DNA of 64,000 bases, taken from assembly GCF_000335475.2 (NCBI RefSeq), contig NZ_ANAH02000018.1:62001-126000 (forward strand), given 5' to 3'. Below are positions 1 to 8,700 of the stretch, piece after piece; the first letter of the stretch is position 1, and the number at the start of each line of letters is the position of its first letter. The stretch comes from Cystobacter fuscus DSM 2262. Its GTDB lineage: Bacteria > Myxococcota > Myxococcia > Myxococcales > Myxococcaceae. A program made the translations under genes and the position numbers. Below the pieces are notes generated by a model. It saw only the letters and a program-made list of their open reading frames with translations, did no database searches and had not been told where the DNA came from.

Positions 1-6
1 CTCTCA

Positions 7-29
7 CGGGAAGCCAGAGGGCTTTCCCG
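7..29. terminator. Stem-loop at window start
   Basis: An inverted repeat (CGGGAAGCC, loop AGAG, GGCTTTCCCG) forms a nine-pair stem with a single bulged T. No T-run follows, so it could be a terminator of a gene left of the window or simply a chance GC-rich hairpin. Nothing else is evident in the first 83 bases. Confidence 0.25.
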
Positions 30-83
30 GGAGCACGGGGGCCCTGGCCATCCACACTCGCCCTCGGGAGTCGATGGAAACGG

Positions 84-1097
84 ATGATGTCTGGTTTGAA
101 CACTGTCTTGAGAATGGACCCCATGAATTCTTTCTCCCGAAGTGCATTGTTGCTGTGGGCGGCGGTGTTGAAGTCCTGGCATGGGGCTCCCTCGCTGCCG
201 CGAGTGCGTGCCTTGTCCCTGGTGACAGGGGCGCTCACGTGCCTGGCGGTCCCCGCCGCCCACGCGCAGGAGTCCTCGACGATCCAGGTTCCGCCCACCA
301 AGAACCCCTACATCTCCACGATCGCCGAGCTCTACAAGAAGGCGAAGTACGAGGAGGCCCAGTCCAAGCTGGAGAAGGCCCTGGAGTGGAAGTCCAATGG
401 GACCCAGGAGGTGCTCTGGCTCAAGCTCATGCAGGGCGTGCTCCAGGCGGAACTGGCCCAGGGCAATGCGCTGGAGTCCTTCAAGGAGGCCCTGACGCTG
501 AACAAGGAGGCACAGCTGCCCGTGCAGGGCTCCAGGCGCTTGCGCAAGCTCTTCGAGCAGGCCCGCAACACCCTGGGGCTGCCCGCGGACAAGGAGTTGC
601 TGGCCAAGGAGTTGGAGCAGAGTTCTGGCCCTCGGGGGCCCGTGGTGCCTCGCCCCCCACCGCGGCGGTATGGATGGAGCGTGGGCGTGCGCGGCGAGGC
701 GGATTTGCTTGGGCTCGAGCTCATCCCCTCCGTCTATCCCTTCGCTCCCGCCGTGAGCGTGGGGTACACCCGCGAGAAGTTGGGAGGCGTGCTGACGGCG
801 CTGGTGCAGAACTCGCCGGGGCTCAGGGTCGAGGGGCAATTCCACCCACTCACGCTGGGGTGGGTGCGGCCCTATGCGAGGGTGGGCACCACGGTGTGCT
901 TTGGAGAAAAGGATGAGCAAGAGGTGCCCCACTTCATGGGGGGAGTGAGTGGACGAGGGGCCCTCGGCGTGGACGTGCAGTGGAACTCCCGCATGTTCGC
1001 CTTCGCGGATGTGGCCTACGAGCGCTTCTTCACCGGGAGGAGTCCGTACACGTCGCAGTCGGTGCTGGTCTCGGTGGGCGTGGGCCTGTTTCCCTGA
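84..1097 (+). CDS. Secreted protein, TPR-like helices then beta-rich C-terminus
   Basis: The function is not recognised. Read from the ATG at 84 it has 337 residues, but the hydrophobic signal segment ending in AVPAAHAQ lies at about residues 43-62, so the real start may be the in-frame GTG at 204 (297 residues). After the signal comes a Lys/Glu/Ala-rich helical stretch (about residues 75-185) that reads like degenerate TPR units, then a proline-rich hinge (PRPPPRR). About 140 residues of alternating hydrophobic and glycine positions follow, typical of an outer-membrane barrel or a periplasmic beta domain. It lies 52 bases upstream of the Kelch lipoprotein on the same strand, so the two may be co-transcribed. 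That it is exported is likely; the barrel is inference from the pattern. Confidence 0.7.
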   Translation: MMSGLNTVLRMDPMNSFSRSALLLWAAVLKSWHGAPSLPRVRALSLVTGALTCLAVPAAHAQESSTIQVPPTKNPYISTIAELYKKAKYEEAQSKLEKALEWKSNGTQEVLWLKLMQGVLQAELAQGNALESFKEALTLNKEAQLPVQGSRRLRKLFEQARNTLGLPADKELLAKELEQSSGPRGPVVPRPPPRRYGWSVGVRGEADLLGLELIPSVYPFAPAVSVGYTREKLGGVLTALVQNSPGLRVEGQFHPLTLGWVRPYARVGTTVCFGEKDEQEVPHFMGGVSGRGALGVDVQWNSRMFAFADVAYERFFTGRSPYTSQSVLVSVGVGLFP

Positions 1098-1149
1098 GCC
1101 CTGGCAGGCCTCAAGCTGAGAAAACACATAACAGCGGAAGGAAACATTC

Positions 1150-4100
1150 ATGCCATCTTCGCCAAGAACAGGGGTGGAGGTTGTTGCGCGGCTGGCTCTT
1201 GCCTCGGCGCTGCTGTGGCTGGCTTGCGGTGAGGTGTCGCGGGACAGAGCTTTGCACCGGGAGCAGTTCGAGCCCAAGGGTCTTCAGGCGACGCCCGGTG
1301 GGCAGTGGAGCCCCTCGGGCGCTCTAGCCACGGCTCGCAGTGGCCACACGGCGACGCTGTTGTCCTCGGGCAAGGTGCTGGTCACCGGAGGGCAGGACGC
1401 AGAAGACGCCTCCCTCGACAGCGCGGAGGTGTACGACCCGGGGACGGGGGAATGGAGCCCCACGGGTGTTCTGGCCACTGCTCGATGGGGCCACACGGCG
1501 ACGCTGTTGCCTTCGGGCAAGGTGCTGGTCACCGGCGGCGAGGGGTGGAGTGGCCCTCTCGCCAGCGTGGAGGTGCGTGACCCGGTCATTGAGGACTGGA
1601 GTTCCACGGGCACTCTGGCCATGGCCCGCGTGGGCCATACGGCGACGCTGTTGCCTTCGGGCAAGGTGCTGGTCACCGGCGGCTGGGGCTCAAGTGGCTC
1701 CCTCGCAAGTGCGGAGATGTACGACCCGGCCACGGGGGAGTGGCGCCCCACGGGTGATCTGACTGAGGCCCGCTATGGCCACACGGCGACGCTATTGTCC
1801 TCGGGCATAGTGCTGGTCACCGGTGGCTGGGGCTCAAGTGGCTCCCTCGCCAGCGCGGAGGTGTATGACCCAGTCACGGAGGAGTGGAGCTTCACGGGTG
1901 CTTTGGCCACGGCTCGCGAGGGCCACACGGCGACGCTGTTGCCCTCCGGCAAGGTGCTGGTCTCCGGCGGCCGGAACTTGAGTGTCCTCCTCGCCAGTGT
2001 GGAGGTGTATGACCCGGTCACGGAGGAGTGGAGTTCCACGGGGGTTCTGACTGAGGCTCGCAGGGGCCACATGGCGACGCTGTTGCCCTCGGGCATAGTG
2101 CTGGTCACCGGTGGCTATGGCCCAAGTGGTTCCCTCGACAGCGTGGAGGTGTACGACCCGGCCACGGGGGTGTGGAGTTCCACGGGGGTTCTGGGCACGG
2201 CCCGCTATGGACACATGGCGACGCTGTTGCTTTCGGGCAAGGTGCTGGTCACCGGCGGCGAGGGTTGGAGTGGCCCTCTCGCCAGCGCGGAGATGTATGA
2301 CCCAGGGGCGGGGTGGAGTTCCTCGGGTGAGATGGTCTCGGCCCGCTATGGCCACACGGCGACTTTGTTGCCCTCGGGCAAGGTGCTGGTCACCGGCGGC
2401 TGTGGCCCAAGAGGTCACCTCGCCAGCACGGAGGAGTACGACCCGGCCACGGGGGAGTGGCGCCCCACGGGTGCTCTGGCTACGGCTCGCTATAACCACA
2501 CGGCGACGCTGTTGCCCTCGGGCATAGTGCTGGTCACCGGAGGAGATAGTCCAAGTGGTTCTCTCGCCAGCGCGGAGGTGTACGACCCGACCACGGGGAA
2601 GTGGCGCCCCACGGCCGCTCTGACTGAGGCCCGAGTAGGCCACACGGCGACGTTGTTGCCCTCGGGCAAGGTGCTGGTCTCCGGAGGTAATGGCCCACAT
2701 GGCCGTCTCGCCAGCACAGAGGAGTACGACCCGGCCACGGAGGTGTGGAGTTCCACGGGTGCTCTGACTGAGACTCGAAGGGGCCACACGGCGACGCTGT
2801 TGCCCTCGGGCAAGGTGCTGGTCTCCGGAGGCCGTGGCCCAAGCGGCTCTCTCGCCAGCACGGAGGAGTACGACCCGGCTACGAGGGCGTGGAGACCCAC
2901 GGGAGTTCTGGCCATGGCCCGCTCCAGCCACACGGCGACGCTGTTGCCCTCAGGCAAGGTGCTGGTCACCGGAGGTTATGGTTCACGTGGCTCCCTCACC
3001 AGTGCGGAGGTGTATGACCCGGTCACGGGAGCGTGGCGCCTCACGAGCGTTCTGGCCATGGCGCGCAGGGGCCACACGGCCACGCTGTCTCCTTCGGGGA
3101 AGGTGTTGGTCACCGGAGGCAGGGGCTCAATTAGCTATCTCCCCAGTGTGGAAGTGTATGACCCGGATACGGAGCGCTGGAGTTCCACGGACTCCCTGAC
3201 CATGCCCCGCTACTATCACACGGCGACGCTGTTGCCCTCGGGCAAGGTCCTGGTCTCCGGAGGAGATAGTCCAAGTGGCTCTCTCGCCACCGCGGAGGTG
3301 TACGACCTGGACTTAGGGGTGTGGAGTTCCACGGGTGCTCTGACTGAGGCTCGCAGGATGGGCCTCACGGCGACGCTGTTGCCCTCGGGCAAGGTCCTGG
3401 TCTCCGGAGGTTTGCACTGGAGTGGCTCTATCGCCAGCGTAGAGGTGTACGACCCGGCCACGGGGGAGTGGAGCCCCACGGGTGCTTTGGCCACGGCCCG
3501 CAATGGCCACACGGCGACGCTGTTGCCGTCGGGCAAGGTGCTGGTCACCGGCGGCTGGAACTTGAGTGTCCCCCTCGCCAGTGTGGAGGTGTATGACCCG
3601 GTCACGGAGGAGTGGAGTTTCACGGGGGCTCTGACTGAGGCTCGCAGGGGCCATACGGCGACGCTGTTGCCCTCGGGCAAGGTCCTGGTCTCCGGTGGCC
3701 TGGGGGCAGACTACGCTTCCCTCGCCAGCGCGGAGGTGTATGACCCGGCCACGGGGGCGTGGAGTTCCACGGGGGTTCTGGTTACGGCCCGCTCCAGACA
3801 CACGGCGACGCTGTTGCCGTCGGGCAAGGTGCTGGTTTCCGGTGGCTGGGAATCAAATGGCTTTCTCGACAGCGCGGAGGAGTACGACCCGGCCACGGGG
3901 GCGTGGAGTCCCACGGGGGCTCTGGTTACGGCCCGCGTGGGCCATACGGCGACGCTGTTGCCCTCGGGCAAGGTCCTGGTCTCCGGTGGCCGGGGGGCAG
4001 ACTACGCTTCCCTCGCCAGCGCGGAGGTGTATGACCCAGCCACGGGGGCGTGGAGTTCCACGGGGGCTCTGGCCACGGCTCGCGAGGGCCACACGGCGAC

Positions 4101-5775
4101 GCTGTTGCCCTCAGGCATAGTGCTGGTCACTGGAGGCTATGGCGCAAGCAACTCTACTGCCAGCACGGAGGAGTACGACCCGGCCACGGGGGCGTGGAGT
4201 TCCACGGGGGCTATGACTGAGGCCCGCGAGGGCCACACGGCGACGCTGTTGCCCTCGGGCAAGGTGCTGATCACAGGAGGCTATAGCCCCAGCGTGGATA
4301 TGTACGAAGATACAGGCATTCGCCAGGAGTGGCGCCCCGTCATCACCCCACCAGCCGAGCAACGACGGGGTAAAGTACTCCACATTACTGGGAGCCGCTT
4401 GCGAGGTCTATCGGAGGCAAGCAGTGGTAACGCCCAGAGTTCCGCCACGAACCTTCCCCTGGTCAGCTTGTTGGCGCTGGAGGGAGGCGCCCTGACACGT
4501 GTAACACACCTGGCCTCGGTCTCCGATACGGAAGTGGTCGTGGGGACGCCGAGCGTGCGGGACGGCTATTACATCCTTTCTGTGATGACCAATGCCATAC
4601 ACGGTGGGCAGTTGGTGCTCGTGAACGGGCCTCCGCTGGAAGCTCCCAAGGTGAGCGCGCCTGGGGCTGGTGCGCTCGTCAACACCACGCGGCCAACGAT
4701 TCGCGGCACGGCGGAGGCCGGTAACATGGTGACGGTGTGGCTGGATGGGGCAGTGGCGGGTACAACCAAGGCGGAGCATGGACCGTGGGAATTCGTCCCA
4801 AGTACTTCGCTGGTTCAGGGCAACCACCGACTCGAGACCTCCGCCACGAATGCGGTGGGCATCGTCAGCGTTCAATCCGAGTCTTGTATTTTCACGATCG
4901 ACTCCGTGGCGCCGAATGCGCCCAGGGTGATTGAGCCTGAGGGTGGATCCCTCGTCAACAACCCTCAGCCAGTCATTCGCGGCACGGCGGAGCCGGGCAG
5001 TACAGTCATCGTGCTTCTGGGCGAAAAAGAGGTAGGTCGTTTCACAGCAGACACCACGGGCGCCTGGAGCTTCGTCCCAGCCACCGCTCTGCCCGAGGGG
5101 CTCAACCCCGTCAGCGCCACCGCCACGGACTCCGTGGGCAATGTCAGCGCTACGTCCAACTTCAGCGTCTTCACGATCGACTCCAGAGCGCCGAGTGCGC
5201 CCGAGGTGAACTCGCCTGGGTCCTCCGCTAGCACCTCAATGCCAGTCATTGGCGGCAGCGCGGAGCCAAACAGCAAGGTGACGGTGTGGCTGGATGGGAT
5301 TGGGGTAGAAGAGCCAGTCCTGGCCGACGCAGCGGGGGTCTGGAGATTCACGCCGGCCACCGCACTAGGGTTCGGTCCTCATCTCATTTCCGCCACCGCG
5401 ACGGATGCGGCAGGTAACACCAGCCCGCCCTCTGCCGAGTACTCCTTTTCCATCCAAAGAAGTCATTACGGCTGGGGTTGCACCACCACATCCGCCGCCC
5501 CCGCCACCTGGGCCTTTCTGGCACTGGCTTGTTCTCTCAGCAGGCGCCGTCTCAGGTCTCCCCTGGGGCAGGGCGCCCCCGCTCCTGCTCGTCACGGGCA
5601 TGCGCCTCTCGCGCTTCCTCGGGGCGCTCGCCCAGGTAGCGCTGGCGCTGCCGTACCTCCAGGCTCGCGCTGGTCAACTGGCGCAGGCGCTCGCGCAGCG
5701 CCTCCACCCCCAACCCCCACACCCGCACGGAGCCATCGTTCAAGGCGATCGCCAACACGTCCCCCCCAGGACTGA
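1150..5775 (+). CDS. Kelch-repeat lipoprotein with Ig-like domains and MYXO-CTERM tail
   Basis: A 1541-residue surface protein. The ATG is preceded by GGAAGGAAA at 5-6 bases. Residues 1-26 form a lipoprotein signal (LLWLAC, lipid-modified Cys26). Residues 56-1063 hold 21 Kelch units of 47-50 residues, each with an ARxGHTATLLPSGKVLVTGG core and an EVYDPATGEW end; 21 units would suit three seven-bladed propellers. Residues about 1064-1165 resemble the galactose-oxidase/glyoxal-oxidase early-set domain (VLHITGSRLRGLSEAS). Three bacterial Ig-like domains follow (about 1167-1436). A MYXO-CTERM-like anchor comes next: a Cys, a hydrophobic segment, then RRR (about 1438-1470). Odd: the frame continues about 71 residues past that anchor, antisense to the end of the CHAT gene, in Pro/Arg-rich sequence that does not look like protein. 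Copper ligands of galactose oxidase were not identified, so a binding or adhesive role is more likely than catalysis. Confidence 0.88.
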   Translation: MPSSPRTGVEVVARLALASALLWLACGEVSRDRALHREQFEPKGLQATPGGQWSPSGALATARSGHTATLLSSGKVLVTGGQDAEDASLDSAEVYDPGTGEWSPTGVLATARWGHTATLLPSGKVLVTGGEGWSGPLASVEVRDPVIEDWSSTGTLAMARVGHTATLLPSGKVLVTGGWGSSGSLASAEMYDPATGEWRPTGDLTEARYGHTATLLSSGIVLVTGGWGSSGSLASAEVYDPVTEEWSFTGALATAREGHTATLLPSGKVLVSGGRNLSVLLASVEVYDPVTEEWSSTGVLTEARRGHMATLLPSGIVLVTGGYGPSGSLDSVEVYDPATGVWSSTGVLGTARYGHMATLLLSGKVLVTGGEGWSGPLASAEMYDPGAGWSSSGEMVSARYGHTATLLPSGKVLVTGGCGPRGHLASTEEYDPATGEWRPTGALATARYNHTATLLPSGIVLVTGGDSPSGSLASAEVYDPTTGKWRPTAALTEARVGHTATLLPSGKVLVSGGNGPHGRLASTEEYDPATEVWSSTGALTETRRGHTATLLPSGKVLVSGGRGPSGSLASTEEYDPATRAWRPTGVLAMARSSHTATLLPSGKVLVTGGYGSRGSLTSAEVYDPVTGAWRLTSVLAMARRGHTATLSPSGKVLVTGGRGSISYLPSVEVYDPDTERWSSTDSLTMPRYYHTATLLPSGKVLVSGGDSPSGSLATAEVYDLDLGVWSSTGALTEARRMGLTATLLPSGKVLVSGGLHWSGSIASVEVYDPATGEWSPTGALATARNGHTATLLPSGKVLVTGGWNLSVPLASVEVYDPVTEEWSFTGALTEARRGHTATLLPSGKVLVSGGLGADYASLASAEVYDPATGAWSSTGVLVTARSRHTATLLPSGKVLVSGGWESNGFLDSAEEYDPATGAWSPTGALVTARVGHTATLLPSGKVLVSGGRGADYASLASAEVYDPATGAWSSTGALATAREGHTATLLPSGIVLVTGGYGASNSTASTEEYDPATGAWSSTGAMTEAREGHTATLLPSGKVLITGGYSPSVDMYEDTGIRQEWRPVITPPAEQRRGKVLHITGSRLRGLSEASSGNAQSSATNLPLVSLLALEGGALTRVTHLASVSDTEVVVGTPSVRDGYYILSVMTNAIHGGQLVLVNGPPLEAPKVSAPGAGALVNTTRPTIRGTAEAGNMVTVWLDGAVAGTTKAEHGPWEFVPSTSLVQGNHRLETSATNAVGIVSVQSESCIFTIDSVAPNAPRVIEPEGGSLVNNPQPVIRGTAEPGSTVIVLLGEKEVGRFTADTTGAWSFVPATALPEGLNPVSATATDSVGNVSATSNFSVFTIDSRAPSAPEVNSPGSSASTSMPVIGGSAEPNSKVTVWLDGIGVEEPVLADAAGVWRFTPATALGFGPHLISATATDAAGNTSPPSAEYSFSIQRSHYGWGCTTTSAAPATWAFLALACSLSRRRLRSPLGQGAPAPARHGHAPLALPRGARPGSAGAAVPPGSRWSTGAGARAAPPPPTPTPARSHRSRRSPTRPPQD
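1315..4338 (+). repeat. 21 tandem ~144-base Kelch-coding repeats
   Basis: The Kelch units are strongly conserved in DNA as well as protein. The core GCCACACGGCGACGCTGTTG recurs with little change in nearly every unit, with period 141-150 bases. Such identity points to recent unit duplication or ongoing gene conversion, and it makes copy number prone to change. The variable part of each unit is the 8-12 codons after GTCACCGG(C/A)GG, which form the exposed loop in Kelch propellers. Confidence 0.85.
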
Positions 5776-8700
5776 AGGCCGTCACCGCTACCTGCTCTCC
5801 GTGACCGGCGAGCACCAGGGGCTCGCCGCTCCCATCCGCGGGCCACACCCGCACCGTTCCGTCCCCCCAGGCCGTCACCACCCGCGTGCCTCGGGGATCG
5901 AACCGGGCGGTGTGCCCTCGGAGCACCACCGTCTCCTCCAACGCCTCGGCGGACCACACCCGCACCGTCTTGTCCAGGGAGGCGGTCAACACCCTCCCTC
6001 CGTGCGGGCTGAACTCCGCGCTCACCACCGCCTGGTCATGCCCCCGGAGCACCACCGACTCGCCGTGCCCGTCCGCGCGCCAGAGCCGCGCCGTCCCATC
6101 ATCCGAGGCCGTCACCACCCGCGCTCCGTCCGGGCTGAAGGCCGCCGCCACCACCCGGGCCGTGTGCCCGTGGAGCACCACCGGCTCGCCGTGCCCGTCC
6201 GCGCGCCACACCCGGGCCGTCCCGTCATCCGAGGCCGTCACCACGCGCTCCCCCCTCGGGCTGAAGGCCGCGCTCCGGAGGTACTTCGTGTGCCCGTGGA
6301 GCACCACCGGCTCCCCCTTCCCGTCCACTCGCCACACCCGCGCCGTCTTATCCCAAGAGGCCGTCACCACCCGCTGCCCGTCCGGGCTGAAGGCGGCCGA
6401 CACCACCCCTCCCTCATGGCCGCGCAGCACCACCGGCTCCCCCTTCCCGTCCACTCGCCACACCCGCGCCGTCTTATCCTCAGAGGCCGTCACCACCCGC
6501 TGCCCGTCCGGGCTGAAGGCCACCGTCCGGAGCTCCGCCCCGTGCCCCTTGAGCAGCACCGGCTCCAGGTCGCCGCCCAGCCGCCACACCCCCGCCGTGC
6601 CATCCGCATGCGCGGTTGCCAGCCACTCTCCGCGAGGGCTGAAGGCCAGGGCCCGCACCGTGCCCGCACGGCGAGGCAGCGTGAGCGCACGCGGCTGGGC
6701 TCGCCAGCGCCACACTCGCGCACTGCCATCCCGGGAGGCCGTCACCACCCGCTCCCCGTCCGCGCTGAAGCTCGCGGACAGCACCTCGTCCGTGTGCCCC
6801 AGCAGCTCCACCGCCGTGCCCGTCCCGTCCGTGCGCCGCACCCGCGCCCGGCCGTCCCGCGACGCCGTCACCACCCACCGGCCATCCGGGCTGAAGGCCA
6901 CCGAGAGCGACTCCCCGGTGTCTCCCGCCAGCCTCATCCCCCCGCCTTTCCCGTCCGCCCGCCACAGGCGGACCGACCCGTCCGCATGCGCGCTCGCCAC
7001 CAGCCCTCCATCCGGGCTGAAGGCCACCGCGTGCACGAAGCCGGAGTCACTGTGCTGTTCGCTGGGTTCCCCCCGCCCATCCGCGCGCCACACCCGCACC
7101 GCTCCATCCACCGAGGCCGTGGCCACCCGCTCCCCATCCGGGCTGAACACCGCGGCCCGCACGTCGCCGGGGTGGGGGAGCACGGCCAGCTCGCCCCTCC
7201 CATCCGCGTGCCACACCCGCGCCGTCCAGTCCCGTGACGCCGTCACCACCCGCTCGCCGTCCGGACTGAAGGCCGCGCTCACCACGGCCTGCTCGTGGCC
7301 CCGGAGCACCACCGGCATCCCCCTTCCGTCCGCTCGCCACACCCGCGCCGTCTTATCCACAGAGGCCGTCACCACCCGCTGCCCGTCCGGGCTGAAGGCC
7401 GCCGCCATCACCTCGCCCATGTGCCCCGCGAGCAGCTCCGGGCCCGCGTCCCCCTCCACCCACCACACCCGGGCGGTGCGATCCGCCGAGGCCGTTACCA
7501 CCCGCCGCCCATCCGGGCTGAAGGCCGCGGTCAGCACCTCGCCGCCGTGTCCCTCGAGCACCCGCGGCACGCCCGTGCCATCCGCGCGCCACAGCCGTGC
7601 CGTCCCGTCCCGGGAGGCCGTTACCACCCACCGGCCATCCGCGGTGAGCGCCGCCGCGCGCACCGGCCCCCGGTGGCCCCGCAGCACCGCCGAGGCGAGC
7701 GGCTGCTGGAGCACCTCCAACGCCGTCTGCGTCCACGCCAGGTGTTGCTCGGGCTCGCGCACCTCCAGCAGCACCAGCAGCGCCGCCGTGGGATCCTCCC
7801 CGCGCAGCTTGTCCGCCACGATCAGCCGGGCGAAGTCCCGCAGCCGCTCCTGGTGCGCGCGCTCCTCCCACGCCAGGCGCTCCGCCCGCTCCCAGCTCGC
7901 ACCGAGGAACAGGTGCATCCGCTCGTCCAGCTCGTCCGGGTGGGCCTGCTGGAATTCCAGGGCCTCCTCCAGGCGCCGGCCGCGCAGGAGGTAGTCCTCC
8001 GCGTGCGCCGACTCCCCGTGGGCACGCCAGGACTCCGCCGCCGCGCGCAGCTCGAGCTTCCTGCGCCGGCGCTCCTGTCCATCCCGGATCCACTCGGCCA
8101 GGGGCAGCCAGTGGCGCAACAGCGCCTCGTGGGCCACCTCGATGGAGACTCCGCCCCCTTCCGCGCCACCGCCCAGCACCAGCACCCGGCCCTCCACGAG
8201 CCGCCCCAGCACGGTGTCGAAGGCGCGGCGCGCCGGCTCCTCGAGAGGACGCACCTGCTCCCGCTCCACGCGCTGGCAGGTGAAAGGGGCCGCGTCTTGC
8301 CGCACGTCCACCAGCTCCACCAGAAGCCGGCGCATCTGCTGCCGCTCCTCCTCGTCCAGCCCCTGGTACAGCCGGTCCAGCTCCTGCGCGAGCGCCCCGG
8401 CCACTCCGCCCAGGGCCTGATAGGCGCCGTGCTTGAGCCATCTGCCCTCGCGCAGCCGCCACAGCCGCTCCAGCGTGTGGGCCAGCAGGGGCAGGGCGCC
8501 CGGCTGGCGCTCCACCTCCTGCAGCAGCCGCTCCGTCAGTCCTTCCTCCAGCCGCAGGCCCTGCCGCCGCGCGGGGTGCTCGATGGCCTCGCGCAGCTCT
8601 CCCGCCGTCATCTCCGGCACCAGCAGCAGCCGCTCGCCCTCGAAGAGCACCGCGTCCAGTCGCGGCCCGCTCTCCCCCAGCCGCACCTCCGCGCAGCGCC

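Noticed and set aside
1315-4338. Regular ~144-base repeats as a possible CRISPR-like or satellite array
   Set aside because: The period is a multiple of three, the repeats are in one open frame, and they translate to good Kelch units.
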